64,000 bases of DNA from HGM11501 sp045123995 (GCA_045123995.1 JBGVKY010000026.1:1-64000); one strand, 5' to 3'. Counted from the stretch's first letter, positions 6,596 through 15,169 are shown. Notes: generated by a model not told the origin, from the sequence alone. Program-made: numbers and translations.

Positions 6596-7891
6596 ATGGA
6601 ATCTATATGGAACAAAGATATAAAAAGACAAGAATTTGAGAGTCTTAACGGAGATATAAAAACTGATGTTTTGGTTATAGGAGGAGGACTTTCTGGGGTT
6701 TTTACTGCATATACTCTGAAAAATGCGGGAATTGACTGTGTATTAGTGGAAGCATATAAAATTTTAAGTGGGGTAACAAGCGGAACTACCGCAAAAATCA
6801 CTTATCAGCACGGACTTATATATGATAAGATAATTAAAAAATACGGAGAGGAAAAAGCATATCTTTATTATAAAAGTCAGAAAAGCGCTTTGGATAAAAT
6901 TACAAGTCTTGCAAAAGATTTAGATGTTGATTTTGAATACGCTACCTCTTTCGTTTATTCTATGGATAACAGTGAAAAGATAGAAAACGAGGTTAGAGCT
7001 CTCGAAAAAATCGGCTGTGATGCTGAATTTACTAAAAAAACGGAATTACCTTTTTCTGTTGCAGGAGCTGTGAAAATAGAAAATCAAGGTAAATTCCACC
7101 CATTGAAATTTGCTTATACTCTATCAAAGGATTTGAAGGTATACGAAAACACCAAAGTTCTTGAATTAAAGCCGGGACAGGCTGTTACGAACAGGGGAAG
7201 GATAGAAGCAAAGAACATTATTGTGGCAACACACTTTCCATTTATAAATAAACATGGGGGATATTTTATTAAAATGTACCAGCACAGGACTTATGCACTG
7301 GCGCTTGAAAATGCAGGAAAAATCAAAGGTATGTATGTTGACGAAGCTAAGGATGGACTTTCTTTCAGAAGCCATAAGGACTTGCTTTTACTCCTTGGCG
7401 GAAGTCATAAGACAGGCAAGCATGGCGGTAGCTTCAGGGAACTTGATAGGGTAAAAGAAAAATATTATCCCGAAGCAAAAGAAGTTACAAGATGGGCAAC
7501 CCAGGACTGCATGACCTTAGATTCAATTCCTTATATAGGCAGATATTCAAAAGGAACAAAAGCCCTCTATGTAGCAACAGGCTTTAATAAATGGGGAGTT
7601 ACATCATCTATGGTTTCAGCTATTATGTTAAGTGATATGATAAAGGGAATAAAAAGTGATTTTGAAGAGCTATATACTCCAGCAAGAAACATGTTCCATC
7701 TCCAGTTGGCGGTAAATATATTGGAATCAGCGAAGGGACTTTTAACACCCACGGTACCCAGGTGTCCGCATTTAGGATGTGCACTTAAATATAACAAGGA
7801 AGAGCGTACGTGGGATTGTCCCTGCCACGGGTCGAGGTTTACCGAGGACGGAAAGCTACTTGATAATCCTGCGACTTCTGATAAAAAATAA
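6596..7891 (+). CDS. FAD-dependent oxidoreductase with C-terminal Rieske domain
   Basis: The 431-residue protein has an N-terminal dinucleotide-binding motif (GGGLSG, residues 29-34), a DAO/glycine-oxidase-type FAD domain through about residue 370, and a C-terminal Rieske [2Fe-2S] domain. The Rieske ligands are Cys390, His392, Cys408 and His411, with Cys395 and Cys410 placed for the stabilising disulfide. Proteins of this architecture (B. subtilis YhfW-like) are soluble oxidoreductases of unknown substrate. The Rieske domain is short and the protein ends soon after the second motif, so it may be C-terminally trimmed relative to longer homologues (about 500 residues). The SD is agaggtg, and a strong terminator follows. 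Confidence 0.9.
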   Translation: MESIWNKDIKRQEFESLNGDIKTDVLVIGGGLSGVFTAYTLKNAGIDCVLVEAYKILSGVTSGTTAKITYQHGLIYDKIIKKYGEEKAYLYYKSQKSALDKITSLAKDLDVDFEYATSFVYSMDNSEKIENEVRALEKIGCDAEFTKKTELPFSVAGAVKIENQGKFHPLKFAYTLSKDLKVYENTKVLELKPGQAVTNRGRIEAKNIIVATHFPFINKHGGYFIKMYQHRTYALALENAGKIKGMYVDEAKDGLSFRSHKDLLLLLGGSHKTGKHGGSFRELDRVKEKYYPEAKEVTRWATQDCMTLDSIPYIGRYSKGTKALYVATGFNKWGVTSSMVSAIMLSDMIKGIKSDFEELYTPARNMFHLQLAVNILESAKGLLTPTVPRCPHLGCALKYNKEERTWDCPCHGSRFTEDGKLLDNPATSDKK

Positions 7892-7896
7892 ATAAT

Positions 7897-7933
7897 AAAA
7901 ACGGAACAAGGGTTAATTGTTCCGTTTTTTATT
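7897..7933 (+). terminator. Terminator of the FAD/Rieske gene
   Basis: A 13-bp stem (7897-7909 with 7917-7929) and 7-nt loop ending in a T-run. It overlaps the -35 box of the next promoter. Confidence 0.88.
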
Positions 7934-7960
7934 TACACAAAAAAGAATTTGTGTTATAGT
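7932..7960 (+). promoter_or_regulatory. Promoter of the aldo/keto reductase gene
   Basis: TTTACA (7932-7937), 17-nt spacer, TATAGT (7955-7960). Confidence 0.75.
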
Positions 7961-7993
7961 GTAGATAACTTAATTTAAAGGAGGCTTAAAAAT

Positions 7994-9109
7994 ATGAAAA
8001 AACTCGGTTTAGGATGTATGCGATTTCCGCTTTTAGATAAAAATGACCAGAAAAGCTTTGACTATCCTCAGGTTGAAAAGATGGTTGATATGTTTATGGA
8101 CCACGGATTTACCTATTTTGATACAGCCTATCTTTATCATAACTATGAAAGCGAAAGGCTTGTGAAAAAGGTTTTGGTTGACCGTTATCCCAGAGAAAGC
8201 TTTATTCTTGCTACGAAGATGCCTACAATGTTATTGACCAAAAAGGAGGATATGGAAAGGATTTTTTCTGAGCAGCTTGAAAAAACAGGGGCGGGATATT
8301 TTGACTACTATCTTGTTCATGCCTTAAATGAAAAATTTTACTCTCTTGCAACAGAGCTTGAAACTTTCCAATTTGTGAAAGAAAAGCTTGCAGAAAAGCT
8401 CGTAAGAAAAATGGGATTTTCATTCCACGACGGTCCCGAACTTTTGGAAAAAATACTTACAGAGCATCCGGAGGTTTCCTTTGTTCAGCTTCAGATAAAT
8501 TACTTGGATTGGGAAAGCGAAAATGTAAAATCGAGAGAGTGCTATGAGGTGGCAAGACGGCATGGCAAGGAAATTATAGTTATGGAGCCGGTTAAGGGTG
8601 GAGCGTTGGCCAATGTTCCCGCCAAGGCGAAAAAAATGTTTTTTGATAGAGATGAAAATATGTCAGTTGCTTCCTGGGCATTAAGGTTTGCGGCAAGTTT
8701 AGAGGGAGTAATTATGGTTTTAAGCGGAATGAGCAATTTGGCGCAGATGGAAGATAATATAAGCTTTATGGGAAATTTCAATCCTTTGAAAGAGGAGGAA
8801 TTCAAGCTTTGCTTATCCGTGGGAGATGTTATAAAAGCATCAGTTAATGTTCCTTGTACTTCATGCAGATACTGTGTGGAAAATTGCCCCCAAAATATTT
8901 TAATTCCCGATTATTTTTCTCTTTACAATAAAGCCTTGGAAAAGGAAAATGTGGATTTTTCCAAAGTTAAAGACGAGTACGAAAGAACAAGTACTTCCTT
9001 TGGCAAAGCATCTGATTGTATAACATGCAGGGTATGCGAGGAAAAATGTCCTCAGAAAATAAAGATTGCAGACTTTATGAAAAATGTGAAAAATACTTTT
9101 GAGGAGTGA
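7994..9109 (+). CDS. Aldo/keto reductase with two C-terminal [4Fe-4S] motifs
   Basis: The 371-residue protein has an aldo/keto reductase TIM barrel (about residues 1-275), with the N-terminal GxGCMRFPL strand and FDTAYLYHNYESE, which holds the catalytic Asp and Tyr. A ferredoxin-like tail follows, with Cys288/291/294/298 and Cys342/345/348/352, enough for two [4Fe-4S] clusters. This subfamily is common in anaerobes and is thought to couple carbonyl reduction to ferredoxin-type electrons rather than only NADPH. The substrate is unknown. It has its own promoter and a good SD (aaggagg), and is monocistronic. Confidence 0.93.
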   Translation: MKKLGLGCMRFPLLDKNDQKSFDYPQVEKMVDMFMDHGFTYFDTAYLYHNYESERLVKKVLVDRYPRESFILATKMPTMLLTKKEDMERIFSEQLEKTGAGYFDYYLVHALNEKFYSLATELETFQFVKEKLAEKLVRKMGFSFHDGPELLEKILTEHPEVSFVQLQINYLDWESENVKSRECYEVARRHGKEIIVMEPVKGGALANVPAKAKKMFFDRDENMSVASWALRFAASLEGVIMVLSGMSNLAQMEDNISFMGNFNPLKEEEFKLCLSVGDVIKASVNVPCTSCRYCVENCPQNILIPDYFSLYNKALEKENVDFSKVKDEYERTSTSFGKASDCITCRVCEEKCPQKIKIADFMKNVKNTFEE

Positions 9110-9115
9110 AAAATA

Positions 9116-9144
9116 TTGACTTTTTATCCTTAATGTGGTACGCT
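9116..9144 (+). promoter_or_regulatory. Promoter of the ceramidase-like / PfkB unit
   Basis: TTGACT (9116-9121), 17-nt spacer, TACGCT (9139-9144). The -10 box is weak. Confidence 0.55.
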
Positions 9145-9175
9145 TAAAAGGAAAATAAATTAAGGAGAGATTGGT

Positions 9176-10471
9176 ATGAGAGCGGCATTTTATGAAACTA
9201 ATATTACACCTCCCTTGGGAGATTTTATATGGGGATATTATAGCGAGCACTATGGTTGCGATGTGGGCGAAGATTTATATGCCAGAGCCGTAGTTTTAGA
9301 AGATGGGGGCGAAGTTGCAGCGATTGTTTGTATAGATTCGTGCACCATTCCTGAGGATATGCATGATATTGTAACGGAAAGGATTTTTAAATATACCGGA
9401 ATTGAGAAAGACAGGGTTTGTATTTCCTCAAACCATACTCACAAGGGGGCTTCTATAAGCGATGCACCTGAAATAGATTGCTATGCTGATAAGGAATATA
9501 AAGACGTTTGCTACCGTCTCACTGCAGATGCAGTTATTCTTGCTTATAAACGCCTTAAAGAGGTTTCTGTAAGCTTTGATACAGTAAAGGTTCCAGGACA
9601 CACTCATAACAGACTTTCCATAGGTCTTGACGGAAAGTACTATACATGGATTTCCGATTTTGAAAAAGAGATAGAAAAGTTGGGTCCTGAAGACGATACC
9701 TATACCGTTATGACATTCAAGGACGAAAATCAAAAGCCCATTGGATGTATTTCAAGTTTTCCCTTGCATCAGGATAACACCTGTGTAACAGGTCATTACA
9801 GCGGAGATTTTACTTCGGCGTTAAGCGACAACTTAAAGGATAAATACGGCAGGGATTTTGTGAGTGTTATGCTCCTTGGAACATGCGGAGATATAAACTG
9901 CGTTGACCATGACAGAACAAAAAACAAAGACTATACAAACTACCACAAAGTAGTAGGCAAGGACCTTGCAGAGGCGGCCATTAAAATTATCGATAATGCT
10001 GACGGCTCTGTCAAGGGCGGAATAAAGGTTATAAAGGAGCTTGTTACATTTAAAAAGAGAGTTCCTGACAAAGAGACGGCTCAAAAAGAATATGATAAGC
10101 TTATAAACAGCGACCTTCCTACCAAACATTTCAGAGCAAGAAACTACAAATGGTACATAGAAAACAACAAAACCGACACGGTGGACTTATATATGCAGTG
10201 CATAAAAATAGGTGATGTATGTATCCATGTTCTTCCCGGTGAAATTTTCCTTGAAATAGGACTTGCTATTAAAGAGGGTTCTCCTTTTGAGAAATGCTTT
10301 GTTGTTGAGAATTCCAATAGCTACTTGGGTTATGTTCCTTCAAAGAGAATGTTTGATAAAGAAAAGGACATGCTCTACGAGACAGATTTGTGTTTTCACT
10401 GCTGCCTTACTCCCGATGCGGAAGATATTTTAATCAAAAAATCCATTGAGCTTGCAGAGAAGTTAAAATGA
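9176..10471 (+). CDS. Neutral/alkaline ceramidase-like protein
   Basis: This 431-residue protein resembles the N-terminal domain of neutral/alkaline non-lysosomal ceramidases and related bacterial hypothetical proteins. The opening pattern (AAFYETNITPPLG) and the metal-site motif SSNHTHKG (about residues 82-89) match the family's conserved His-x-His, and a GTCGDIN segment (about 238) follows. There is no signal peptide, so it is probably cytosolic and may not act on ceramide; many such proteins sit in carbohydrate or hydrolase contexts with unknown substrates. It overlaps the downstream sugar kinase by 4 bp (ATGA), which suggests a metabolic partnership with that enzyme. Confidence 0.82.
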   Translation: MRAAFYETNITPPLGDFIWGYYSEHYGCDVGEDLYARAVVLEDGGEVAAIVCIDSCTIPEDMHDIVTERIFKYTGIEKDRVCISSNHTHKGASISDAPEIDCYADKEYKDVCYRLTADAVILAYKRLKEVSVSFDTVKVPGHTHNRLSIGLDGKYYTWISDFEKEIEKLGPEDDTYTVMTFKDENQKPIGCISSFPLHQDNTCVTGHYSGDFTSALSDNLKDKYGRDFVSVMLLGTCGDINCVDHDRTKNKDYTNYHKVVGKDLAEAAIKIIDNADGSVKGGIKVIKELVTFKKRVPDKETAQKEYDKLINSDLPTKHFRARNYKWYIENNKTDTVDLYMQCIKIGDVCIHVLPGEIFLEIGLAIKEGSPFEKCFVVENSNSYLGYVPSKRMFDKEKDMLYETDLCFHCCLTPDAEDILIKKSIELAEKLK

Positions 10472-11394
10472 AAGTTATAACATTAACATTAAATCCGGCA
10501 TTTGATGTTCACTGCACCGGAGAGAATTTTATTCCTTTTGCCGAAAACCTTTTTAAGGTTACCAGCCGTGATGCGGGTGGAAAGGGAATAAATGTATCTA
10601 AGGCATTAAGTTCTTTCGGAGTAAAAACAGAAAATATTTTACTTATAGGAAAAGACAACGGGGACGAATTTTTAAATATGCTTGAAGCAGAGAATATTTC
10701 CCACAAAGAAATTTTTATAAAAGGAGCCATAAGGGAAAATATTACATTGCATAGTGGCAATAAAGAAACCAGAATAAGTTTTGAAGGGTTTCGGGCTGAT
10801 GAAAAAGTTTTTCTTAAGCTTAAGGAAATGATACTTCAGTGCATGGGTGAAAATACGGTTATAGTCATGTCAGGAAGGCTCCCTTTGGGGATTTCTTCGT
10901 CTTTAGTTACGGAGTTTCTCTCGGAACTTAAAGATAAAGGAGCGAAGATAGTTGTTGACTCCAAATCATTTAATAAAGAGGATATATTAAAAATTAAGCC
11001 TTTTTTAATAAAACCGAATGAGGAAGAAATTTTTGAATATACCAATATTTCGGATTTGGAATACAGTTCAGTAAAGAATGCTGCGGAAGAGCTTAAAAAT
11101 ATGGGAATAGCCAACGTTTTGGTTTCCCTTGGTGAAAAAGGAGCTCTCTTGTGTGCTGACGAAGGCATATTTTTCGGCAATGCACCAAAGATAAAAATGA
11201 TTTCTACAATCGGAGCAGGGGACAGTATGGTTGCAGGATTTATTGCAGCAATATCAAAAGGACTCAGAAAAGAAGAAATTCTTAAAACGGCTATTGCTTC
11301 AGGCTCTGCCGCTTGCGAAAAAGAAGGAACTAATGTCCCGGGAAAAGAAGATGTAGACAGACTTATTTCTGAAATCACAATAATAAAAGGATAG
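10468..11394 (+). CDS. PfkB-family kinase, 1-phosphofructokinase/hexose-phosphate kinase type
   Basis: The 308-residue protein has the ribokinase fold. The N-terminal TLTLNPAFDVH and DAGGKGINVSKAL motifs are characteristic of the FruK/LacC (1-phosphofructokinase and tagatose-6-phosphate kinase) branch, and the C-terminal GAGDS anion-hole motif holds the catalytic base Asp252. It phosphorylates a sugar phosphate with ATP. No PTS genes are nearby, so fructose-1-phosphate as substrate is only a family guess. Translation is coupled to the ceramidase-like gene (4-bp overlap). The gene ends inside a convergent terminator shared with rubrerythrin. Confidence 0.9.
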   Translation: MKVITLTLNPAFDVHCTGENFIPFAENLFKVTSRDAGGKGINVSKALSSFGVKTENILLIGKDNGDEFLNMLEAENISHKEIFIKGAIRENITLHSGNKETRISFEGFRADEKVFLKLKEMILQCMGENTVIVMSGRLPLGISSSLVTEFLSELKDKGAKIVVDSKSFNKEDILKIKPFLIKPNEEEIFEYTNISDLEYSSVKNAAEELKNMGIANVLVSLGEKGALLCADEGIFFGNAPKIKMISTIGAGDSMVAGFIAAISKGLRKEEILKTAIASGSAACEKEGTNVPGKEDVDRLISEITIIKG

Positions 11395-11409
11395 CTAAGC
11401 TATCCTTTT
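11385..11409. terminator. Bidirectional terminator between the PfkB kinase and rubrerythrin genes
   Basis: A perfect 11-bp stem (11385-11395 with 11399-11409) and TAA loop. It overlaps the stop codons of both convergent genes, with T-runs on both strands. Confidence 0.88.
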
Positions 11410-12022
11410 ATTTGTTTATAGATTCTTTAGAAGTATAGGGAGAAAGCTCAAGGCGTATATAAAATCCCTGGTCGTGTTTGCACACGGGACACATATCAGG
11501 AGCCTTTTTGCCGGAAATAATATTTCCGCAGTTAAGACACATCCAGTGGCAATCAATATCCGATATGAAGAGCTGATTTTTCTCCATAAGGTCAGCGTAG
11601 TATCCGAAGCGGTCGCCGTGAGCCTTTTCAATTTCTGCAATCTGATAAAATGAAGCAGCAACTACCGGGAACCCCTCTTCTTTTGCTACATCGCCAAAGC
11701 TCTTATAAACGGAGTCGTGCTCTTCATATTCATTGTGCTCTGCCATTCTTAAAAGCTTTATTACAGAATCTGCAATGTCAATGGGATATGTGCCGGTAAT
11801 TTCGATGTTTTCTCCTGCTAAATTATGAAGATGGTTGTAAAAAACCTCTGCATGTTCCTTTTCCTGACAGGCCGTAAAATCGAAAATTGCGGAAATAACG
11901 TGTAAATTGGCAGCCTTTGCCTGGGATGCAGCAAAGGTATAACGGTTTCTTGCCTGAGACTCTCCTGCGAAAGCCAGCATTAAGTTTTCTTTTGTTTTGG
12001 AATTATTAAATTCATTACTCAT
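11408..12022 (-). CDS. rbr: Rubrerythrin
   Basis: This 204-residue peroxide-scavenging protein of anaerobes has an N-terminal ferritin-like diiron domain (Glu21, Glu54-x2-His57, and a second half with EHNEYEEH and EIEKAHGDRF) and a C-terminal rubredoxin [Fe(SCys)4] domain (CLNCGN, then CPVCKH). It reduces hydrogen peroxide using electrons from rubredoxin or NADH-rubredoxin oxidoreductase. ATG 12022 is chosen because the SD (aaggagg) lies just upstream; an in-frame ATG 51 nt earlier lacks one. It is monocistronic and shares an AT-rich intergenic region with the divergent DJ-1 gene. Confidence 0.95.
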   Translation of the reverse strand: MSNEFNNSKTKENLMLAFAGESQARNRYTFAASQAKAANLHVISAIFDFTACQEKEHAEVFYNHLHNLAGENIEITGTYPIDIADSVIKLLRMAEHNEYEEHDSVYKSFGDVAKEEGFPVVAASFYQIAEIEKAHGDRFGYYADLMEKNQLFISDIDCHWMCLNCGNIISGKKAPDMCPVCKHDQGFYIRLELSPYTSKESINK

Positions 12023-12082
12023 ATTAAAACCTCCTTTTTTATAATTATTGGCATAAATGAAATTATTATTCACTAAGAAAAC

Positions 12083-12112
12083 TTGACAATATATTTTAAT
12101 ATATACTATAAT
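12083..12112 (+). promoter_or_regulatory. Promoter of the DJ-1 / 5-FCL / mltG unit
   Basis: TTGACA (12083-12088), 18-nt spacer, TATAAT (12107-12112). Confidence 0.85.
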
Positions 12113-12142
12113 ATACCTAATGTTATAAGAAGGAGAAAAAAT

Positions 12143-12679
12143 ATGTATTATGTACTTTTGGCAGAGGGTTTTGAAGAAATCGAAGCCCTTACACAGACTG
12201 ATGTTTTAAGAAGAGCCAATATAGAAGTTAAAAATGTCGGAGTAACGGGAATGGAAGTTACAGGCTCGCACAATATTACGGTTAAAGCTGATATAAGTAT
12301 AGATGAGGCTATAAAAAACGTGCCAGAGGGAATTATTATACCTGGCGGAATTCCCGGAACACCAAATATTGCAAAATGTGACAAAGCAGTTTCCTTAATT
12401 AAAAAAGTTAACGACAATAAAGGACTTGTGGCGGCAATTTGTGCAGCCCCGTCAATACTTGGGGAACTGGGTCTTTTAGAAGGGAAAAAAGCAATTTGCT
12501 ATCCCGGATTTGAAGATAAATTGAATGGTGCGAAAATCGTTAAAAAGGCTGTTGTGAAAGACGGGAATATTATAACCTCACGCGGAGCAGGAACTGCAAT
12601 GGACATGGCTCTTGCGATAGCGGAATATATAACTAAAAACCCCTCAAAGCCTTTGGCAAAATCCATGATTTATGGATAA
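12143..12679 (+). CDS. DJ-1/PfpI-family protein (ThiJ type)
   Basis: The 178-residue protein has the class I glutamine-amidotransferase-like fold of DJ-1/YajL proteins. The nucleophile elbow AAICAAP holds Cys100, a conserved Glu lies near the N-terminus (AEGFEEIE), and the GGIPGTPN and SRGAGTAMD motifs are typical of the DJ-1 subgroup. Reported activities are glyoxalase III, protein/nucleotide deglycase and chaperone, with redox sensing through the cysteine. ATG 12143 has an SD (aaggag); an upstream in-frame ATG at 12083 falls inside the promoter and is rejected. It overlaps the next gene by 8 bp. Confidence 0.93.
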   Translation: MYYVLLAEGFEEIEALTQTDVLRRANIEVKNVGVTGMEVTGSHNITVKADISIDEAIKNVPEGIIIPGGIPGTPNIAKCDKAVSLIKKVNDNKGLVAAICAAPSILGELGLLEGKKAICYPGFEDKLNGAKIVKKAVVKDGNIITSRGAGTAMDMALAIAEYITKNPSKPLAKSMIYG

Positions 12680-13223
12680 GAGGGGGATTCGTGCCTTAGG
12701 GAAGGCTTTAAGAGAAGAGGCTTTTTTATCTCAAAAGGATTTTGAAGAAAAAATATATGATATCTTATCCGAAACCGATTTTTACAAAAAGGCAAAAAAC
12801 ATAATGGTTTACCTTAACATAAGAGAGGAAGCTCCCACTAAAACTCTTGCCGAAAAAATGATTTGTGACGGGAAAAAAGTTTGTGTTCCTGTAATCAATG
12901 AAAAGACACTTATGACTGCAGAAATCGGTCTTGATACGGAGTATAAAAAAGGAAAGCTGAATACCCTGGAGCCTATTAGTATACGCGAAATAAAAAAAGA
13001 AGAAATAGATATTGTTTTGGTACCGGGCTTGCTCTTTTCTGAAAAAGGACAAAGATGCGGCTACGGCGGAGGCTATTACGACCGTTTTTTAGAAAATGCA
13101 ACTTCATTAAAAATAGGACTTGCCTTTGAAAAACAGGTGATAAAAAGCTTTCCTGCTGAAAAATACGATATAAAAATGGATTTTATACTAACTGAAAAAG
13201 GTTTGATAAGTTGTGAAAAATAA
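12672..13223 (+). CDS. 5-formyltetrahydrofolate cyclo-ligase
   Basis: The 183-residue protein is of normal family length. It converts 5-formyl-THF to 5,10-methenyl-THF with ATP, recovering folate stored as folinic acid. The ATP-binding G-rich motif RCGYGGGYYDRFL (about residues 127-139) is intact, preceded by VPGLLF, and the N-terminal basic helix ALGKALREEA is conserved. Its start overlaps the DJ-1 gene by 8 bp and its end overlaps mltG by 11 bp, so the three genes form a translationally coupled operon driven from the promoter at 12083. Confidence 0.93.
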   Translation: MDKRGIRALGKALREEAFLSQKDFEEKIYDILSETDFYKKAKNIMVYLNIREEAPTKTLAEKMICDGKKVCVPVINEKTLMTAEIGLDTEYKKGKLNTLEPISIREIKKEEIDIVLVPGLLFSEKGQRCGYGGGYYDRFLENATSLKIGLAFEKQVIKSFPAEKYDIKMDFILTEKGLISCEK

Positions 13224-14193
13224 AAAACTGATTATTCTTTTGGCCGCCCTTATTATAATTGTGCTTTTTTTAGTAAGCGTGATTAGAGACTTTAACGGTA
13301 TAGCTGGCGGAGAAATCAAGGAAATCACCATAGATCAGGGAGAAAGCTTTTCTTCTGCTCTTGATAAACTGAAAAAAGAAAATATCATAAAGCACAAGCT
13401 TTTGTTTAAGTACTATTCTGTGAGAAAAAGTCTTGACAGAGAGATAAAAGCAGGAAACCATTTCCTTAGTGTGGGCATGGGCTATGAAAATTTGATAGAG
13501 GAACTTAAAAACGGCGGAAGTATGGATAACACCCTGATATTCACTGTTCCCGAAGGCTATGAAATTTCGGATATCGCCAGAGAAGTGGAAAATGTATTCG
13601 GGATTTCCGCGGAGGATTTTCGGGGAGCACTTGAAAAAGACTATGATTTTCCTTTCTTAAATGATATTGGGGATAAGGAAAACTATTTAGAGGGTTATCT
13701 TTTTCCGGATTCATACGAATTTTATAAGGATGCTTCTCCTGAGGATATTATAAAAAAGATGCTGGAAGGGTTTGATAAAACCTGGACAGAAGATTTTGAA
13801 AAAAGAGCTAAAGAGCTTAATATGACGAAGGACGAGGTTATAATCCTTGCCTCAATCATCGAAAGAGAAGCAGGAAAGATAGAGGAAATGGGAAAGGTAT
13901 CATCGGTTTTTCATAACAGACTTAAAATAAACATGCCTCTGCAGTCCTGTGCAACAGTCCAGTATATATTAAAAGAAAGAAAGCCTGTTTTATCAATAGC
14001 TGATACCAAGATAGATTCGCCATATAACACCTATCTTTACGGAGGGCTTCCCATAGGGCCTATTTCAAATCCCGGGAAAGCGGCAATAGAGGCTGCACTG
14101 TATCCCGAAAAAACAGATTATTTTTATTTTAAGGTAAATGATTATGGAGTCACCTTATTTGCCAGAACTTTAAGCGAGCATAACTTAAAATAA
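13213..14193 (+). CDS. mltG: Endolytic transglycosylase MltG
   Basis: This 326-residue membrane-anchored lytic transglycosylase is thought to cut nascent peptidoglycan strands and so terminate glycan polymerisation. An N-terminal transmembrane helix (about residues 5-22) is followed by a LysM-like subdomain and the YceG catalytic domain. The catalytic Glu lies in ASIIEREAG, with the downstream VFHNRL, QSCATVQY, SPYNTY and GLPIGPISNPG family motifs. The start is GTG, inside the previous gene's 3' end, which suggests translational coupling. Confidence 0.94.
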   Translation: MKNKKLIILLAALIIIVLFLVSVIRDFNGIAGGEIKEITIDQGESFSSALDKLKKENIIKHKLLFKYYSVRKSLDREIKAGNHFLSVGMGYENLIEELKNGGSMDNTLIFTVPEGYEISDIAREVENVFGISAEDFRGALEKDYDFPFLNDIGDKENYLEGYLFPDSYEFYKDASPEDIIKKMLEGFDKTWTEDFEKRAKELNMTKDEVIILASIIEREAGKIEEMGKVSSVFHNRLKINMPLQSCATVQYILKERKPVLSIADTKIDSPYNTYLYGGLPIGPISNPGKAAIEAALYPEKTDYFYFKVNDYGVTLFARTLSEHNLK

Positions 14194-14247
14194 TTTAATC
14201 ACAAAAAAATCCCTTTTACATATTATGGTTGTGTAGGAGGGAGAGCA

Positions 14248-14397
14248 ATGCGAAAAAAAAGAAAATGCCCGCTTTTATGTTATGGTCTGGTCTTTGCTAT
14301 CGGTACTATTCTGGCGTTTATCCTGCCTTTATGGTTTGTGGCGGTATTTGAGGCTATAATAATTCTTGTTTTCGGATGGATGTTGCTCTTCGGTTGA
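14248..14397 (+). CDS. Small 49-residue membrane protein
   Basis: ATG 14248 has a strong SD (taggaggg) at the right distance. The product starts with a basic stretch (RKKRK), then has two short hydrophobic segments joined at a Pro-Leu-Trp, consistent with a membrane hairpin. I do not recognise a named family, though similar short hairpin proteins are common in sporulating Clostridia. It sits immediately upstream of the SpoVM-like micro-ORF and downstream of mltG, so an envelope or spore-morphogenesis role is plausible but inferred only from context. Confidence 0.65.
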   Translation: MRKKRKCPLLCYGLVFAIGTILAFILPLWFVAVFEAIIILVFGWMLLFG

Positions 14398-14413
14398 ATT
14401 TGGGAGGTATTTT

Positions 14414-14482
14414 ATGAAAGTTGTAGTAATTAAACCGTCAAAATTCGTGAGCACAATACTTAAGAAAGCATTTAAGATTTAA
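14414..14482 (+). CDS. spoVM: SpoVM-like 22-residue peptide
   Basis: ATG 14414 follows a strong SD (gggaggt). The product is 22 residues and begins MK-VVV-IK-PSKF, ending in a basic amphipathic helix. SpoVM of B. subtilis is a 26-residue amphipathic peptide that marks the convex forespore membrane and anchors SpoIVA. Relative to it, Ile6, Lys7, Lys10, Phe11 and Ile15 match and the helix-breaking proline is at position 8 rather than 9. Length, charge, proline kink and sporulation context support the assignment, but the sequence is too short for certainty. A terminator follows directly. Confidence 0.62.
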   Translation: MKVVVIKPSKFVSTILKKAFKI

Positions 14483-14483
14483 T

Positions 14484-14521
14484 AAAAAGGATGGAAACCT
14501 TCATTGGTTTCCATCCTTTTT
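14484..14521. terminator. Bidirectional terminator between spoVM and the ywlG homologue
   Basis: A perfect 16-bp stem (14484-14499 with 14506-14521) and 6-nt loop, with T- and A-runs on either side serving both convergent units. Confidence 0.9.
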
Positions 14522-14522
14522 A

Positions 14523-15068
14523 TTAAAGTAAATCCTTATTGTAGGAAGCCCGCTCTCCTCCGATAAATTTCGGGCGTGTACGTGCGGCAGTAACAAAAGC
14601 TTTTCCAATATAATTATTGGTAAGTCTTAAGGGAACCGCAACTTTTTTAAGATGCATGCCGATAAGTGTGGAGCCTATATCAATACCTGCATCAGCCTTT
14701 ATCTCTTCTAAGACTACGGGGGAAGAAAGATTTTCATATGCACAGGACGCAAGAGAACCTCCTGCCTTGGGCTTTGGAACAACATTTACAGTTTCAAGGA
14801 AGGGGACAGCTGCTTTTTCCGTTACAATAGCTCTATTTAAATGTTCGCAGCACTGGAAAGCGAGATAAAATTCCTTTGATGCAGCAAATTCACTAAAGGC
14901 TTTATAAATTTCCCCGGCTATATCGGGATTTGAATCGGTTCCTATTTTAGAGCCTGCCACTTCGCTTGTGGAACATCCTACTACTAAGATACTGCCTTTG
15001 GAAAGGGAGGCTTTTTCGTATAATTCTCCAATTACGGCTAAAGCTTCTTTATATATTTCGTTATTCAA
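14523..15068 (-). CDS. TIGR01440/UPF0340-family protein (YwlG-like)
   Basis: This 181-residue cytosolic protein of unknown function matches the YwlG/UPF0340 family throughout. Recognisable segments are VVGCSTSEVAGSKIGT, QCCEHLNRA, VPKPKAGGSLA, DIGSTLIGMHL and RPKFIGGERA. Length is normal for the family. The conserved Cys-Cys-Glu-His cluster suggests a metal or substrate site, but no activity is established. It is convergent with the mltG-spoVM unit and driven by a consensus promoter on the minus strand. Confidence 0.9.
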   Translation of the reverse strand: MNNEIYKEALAVIGELYEKASLSKGSILVVGCSTSEVAGSKIGTDSNPDIAGEIYKAFSEFAASKEFYLAFQCCEHLNRAIVTEKAAVPFLETVNVVPKPKAGGSLASCAYENLSSPVVLEEIKADAGIDIGSTLIGMHLKKVAVPLRLTNNYIGKAFVTAARTRPKFIGGERASYNKDLL

Positions 15069-15101
15069 AGGATTATCCCCCTTCGGCTTAAATTTTTTGT
15101 A

Positions 15102-15130
15102 ATTATACTATCAAGGGTTTCTTTTGTCAA
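15102..15130 (-). promoter_or_regulatory. Promoter of the ywlG homologue
   Basis: On the minus strand TTGACA (15130-15125), 17-nt spacer, TATAAT (15107-15102). Confidence 0.88.
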
Positions 15131-15169
15131 TAGAAAAAGGGATTTTATTATCTCTTTTTTAAAAATGTG

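Noticed and set aside
10836..11378. 180-codon open frame antisense to the PfkB kinase
   Set aside because: Complete overlap with a clear kinase gene, and a Ser/Phe/Ile-rich composition typical of antisense shadows.
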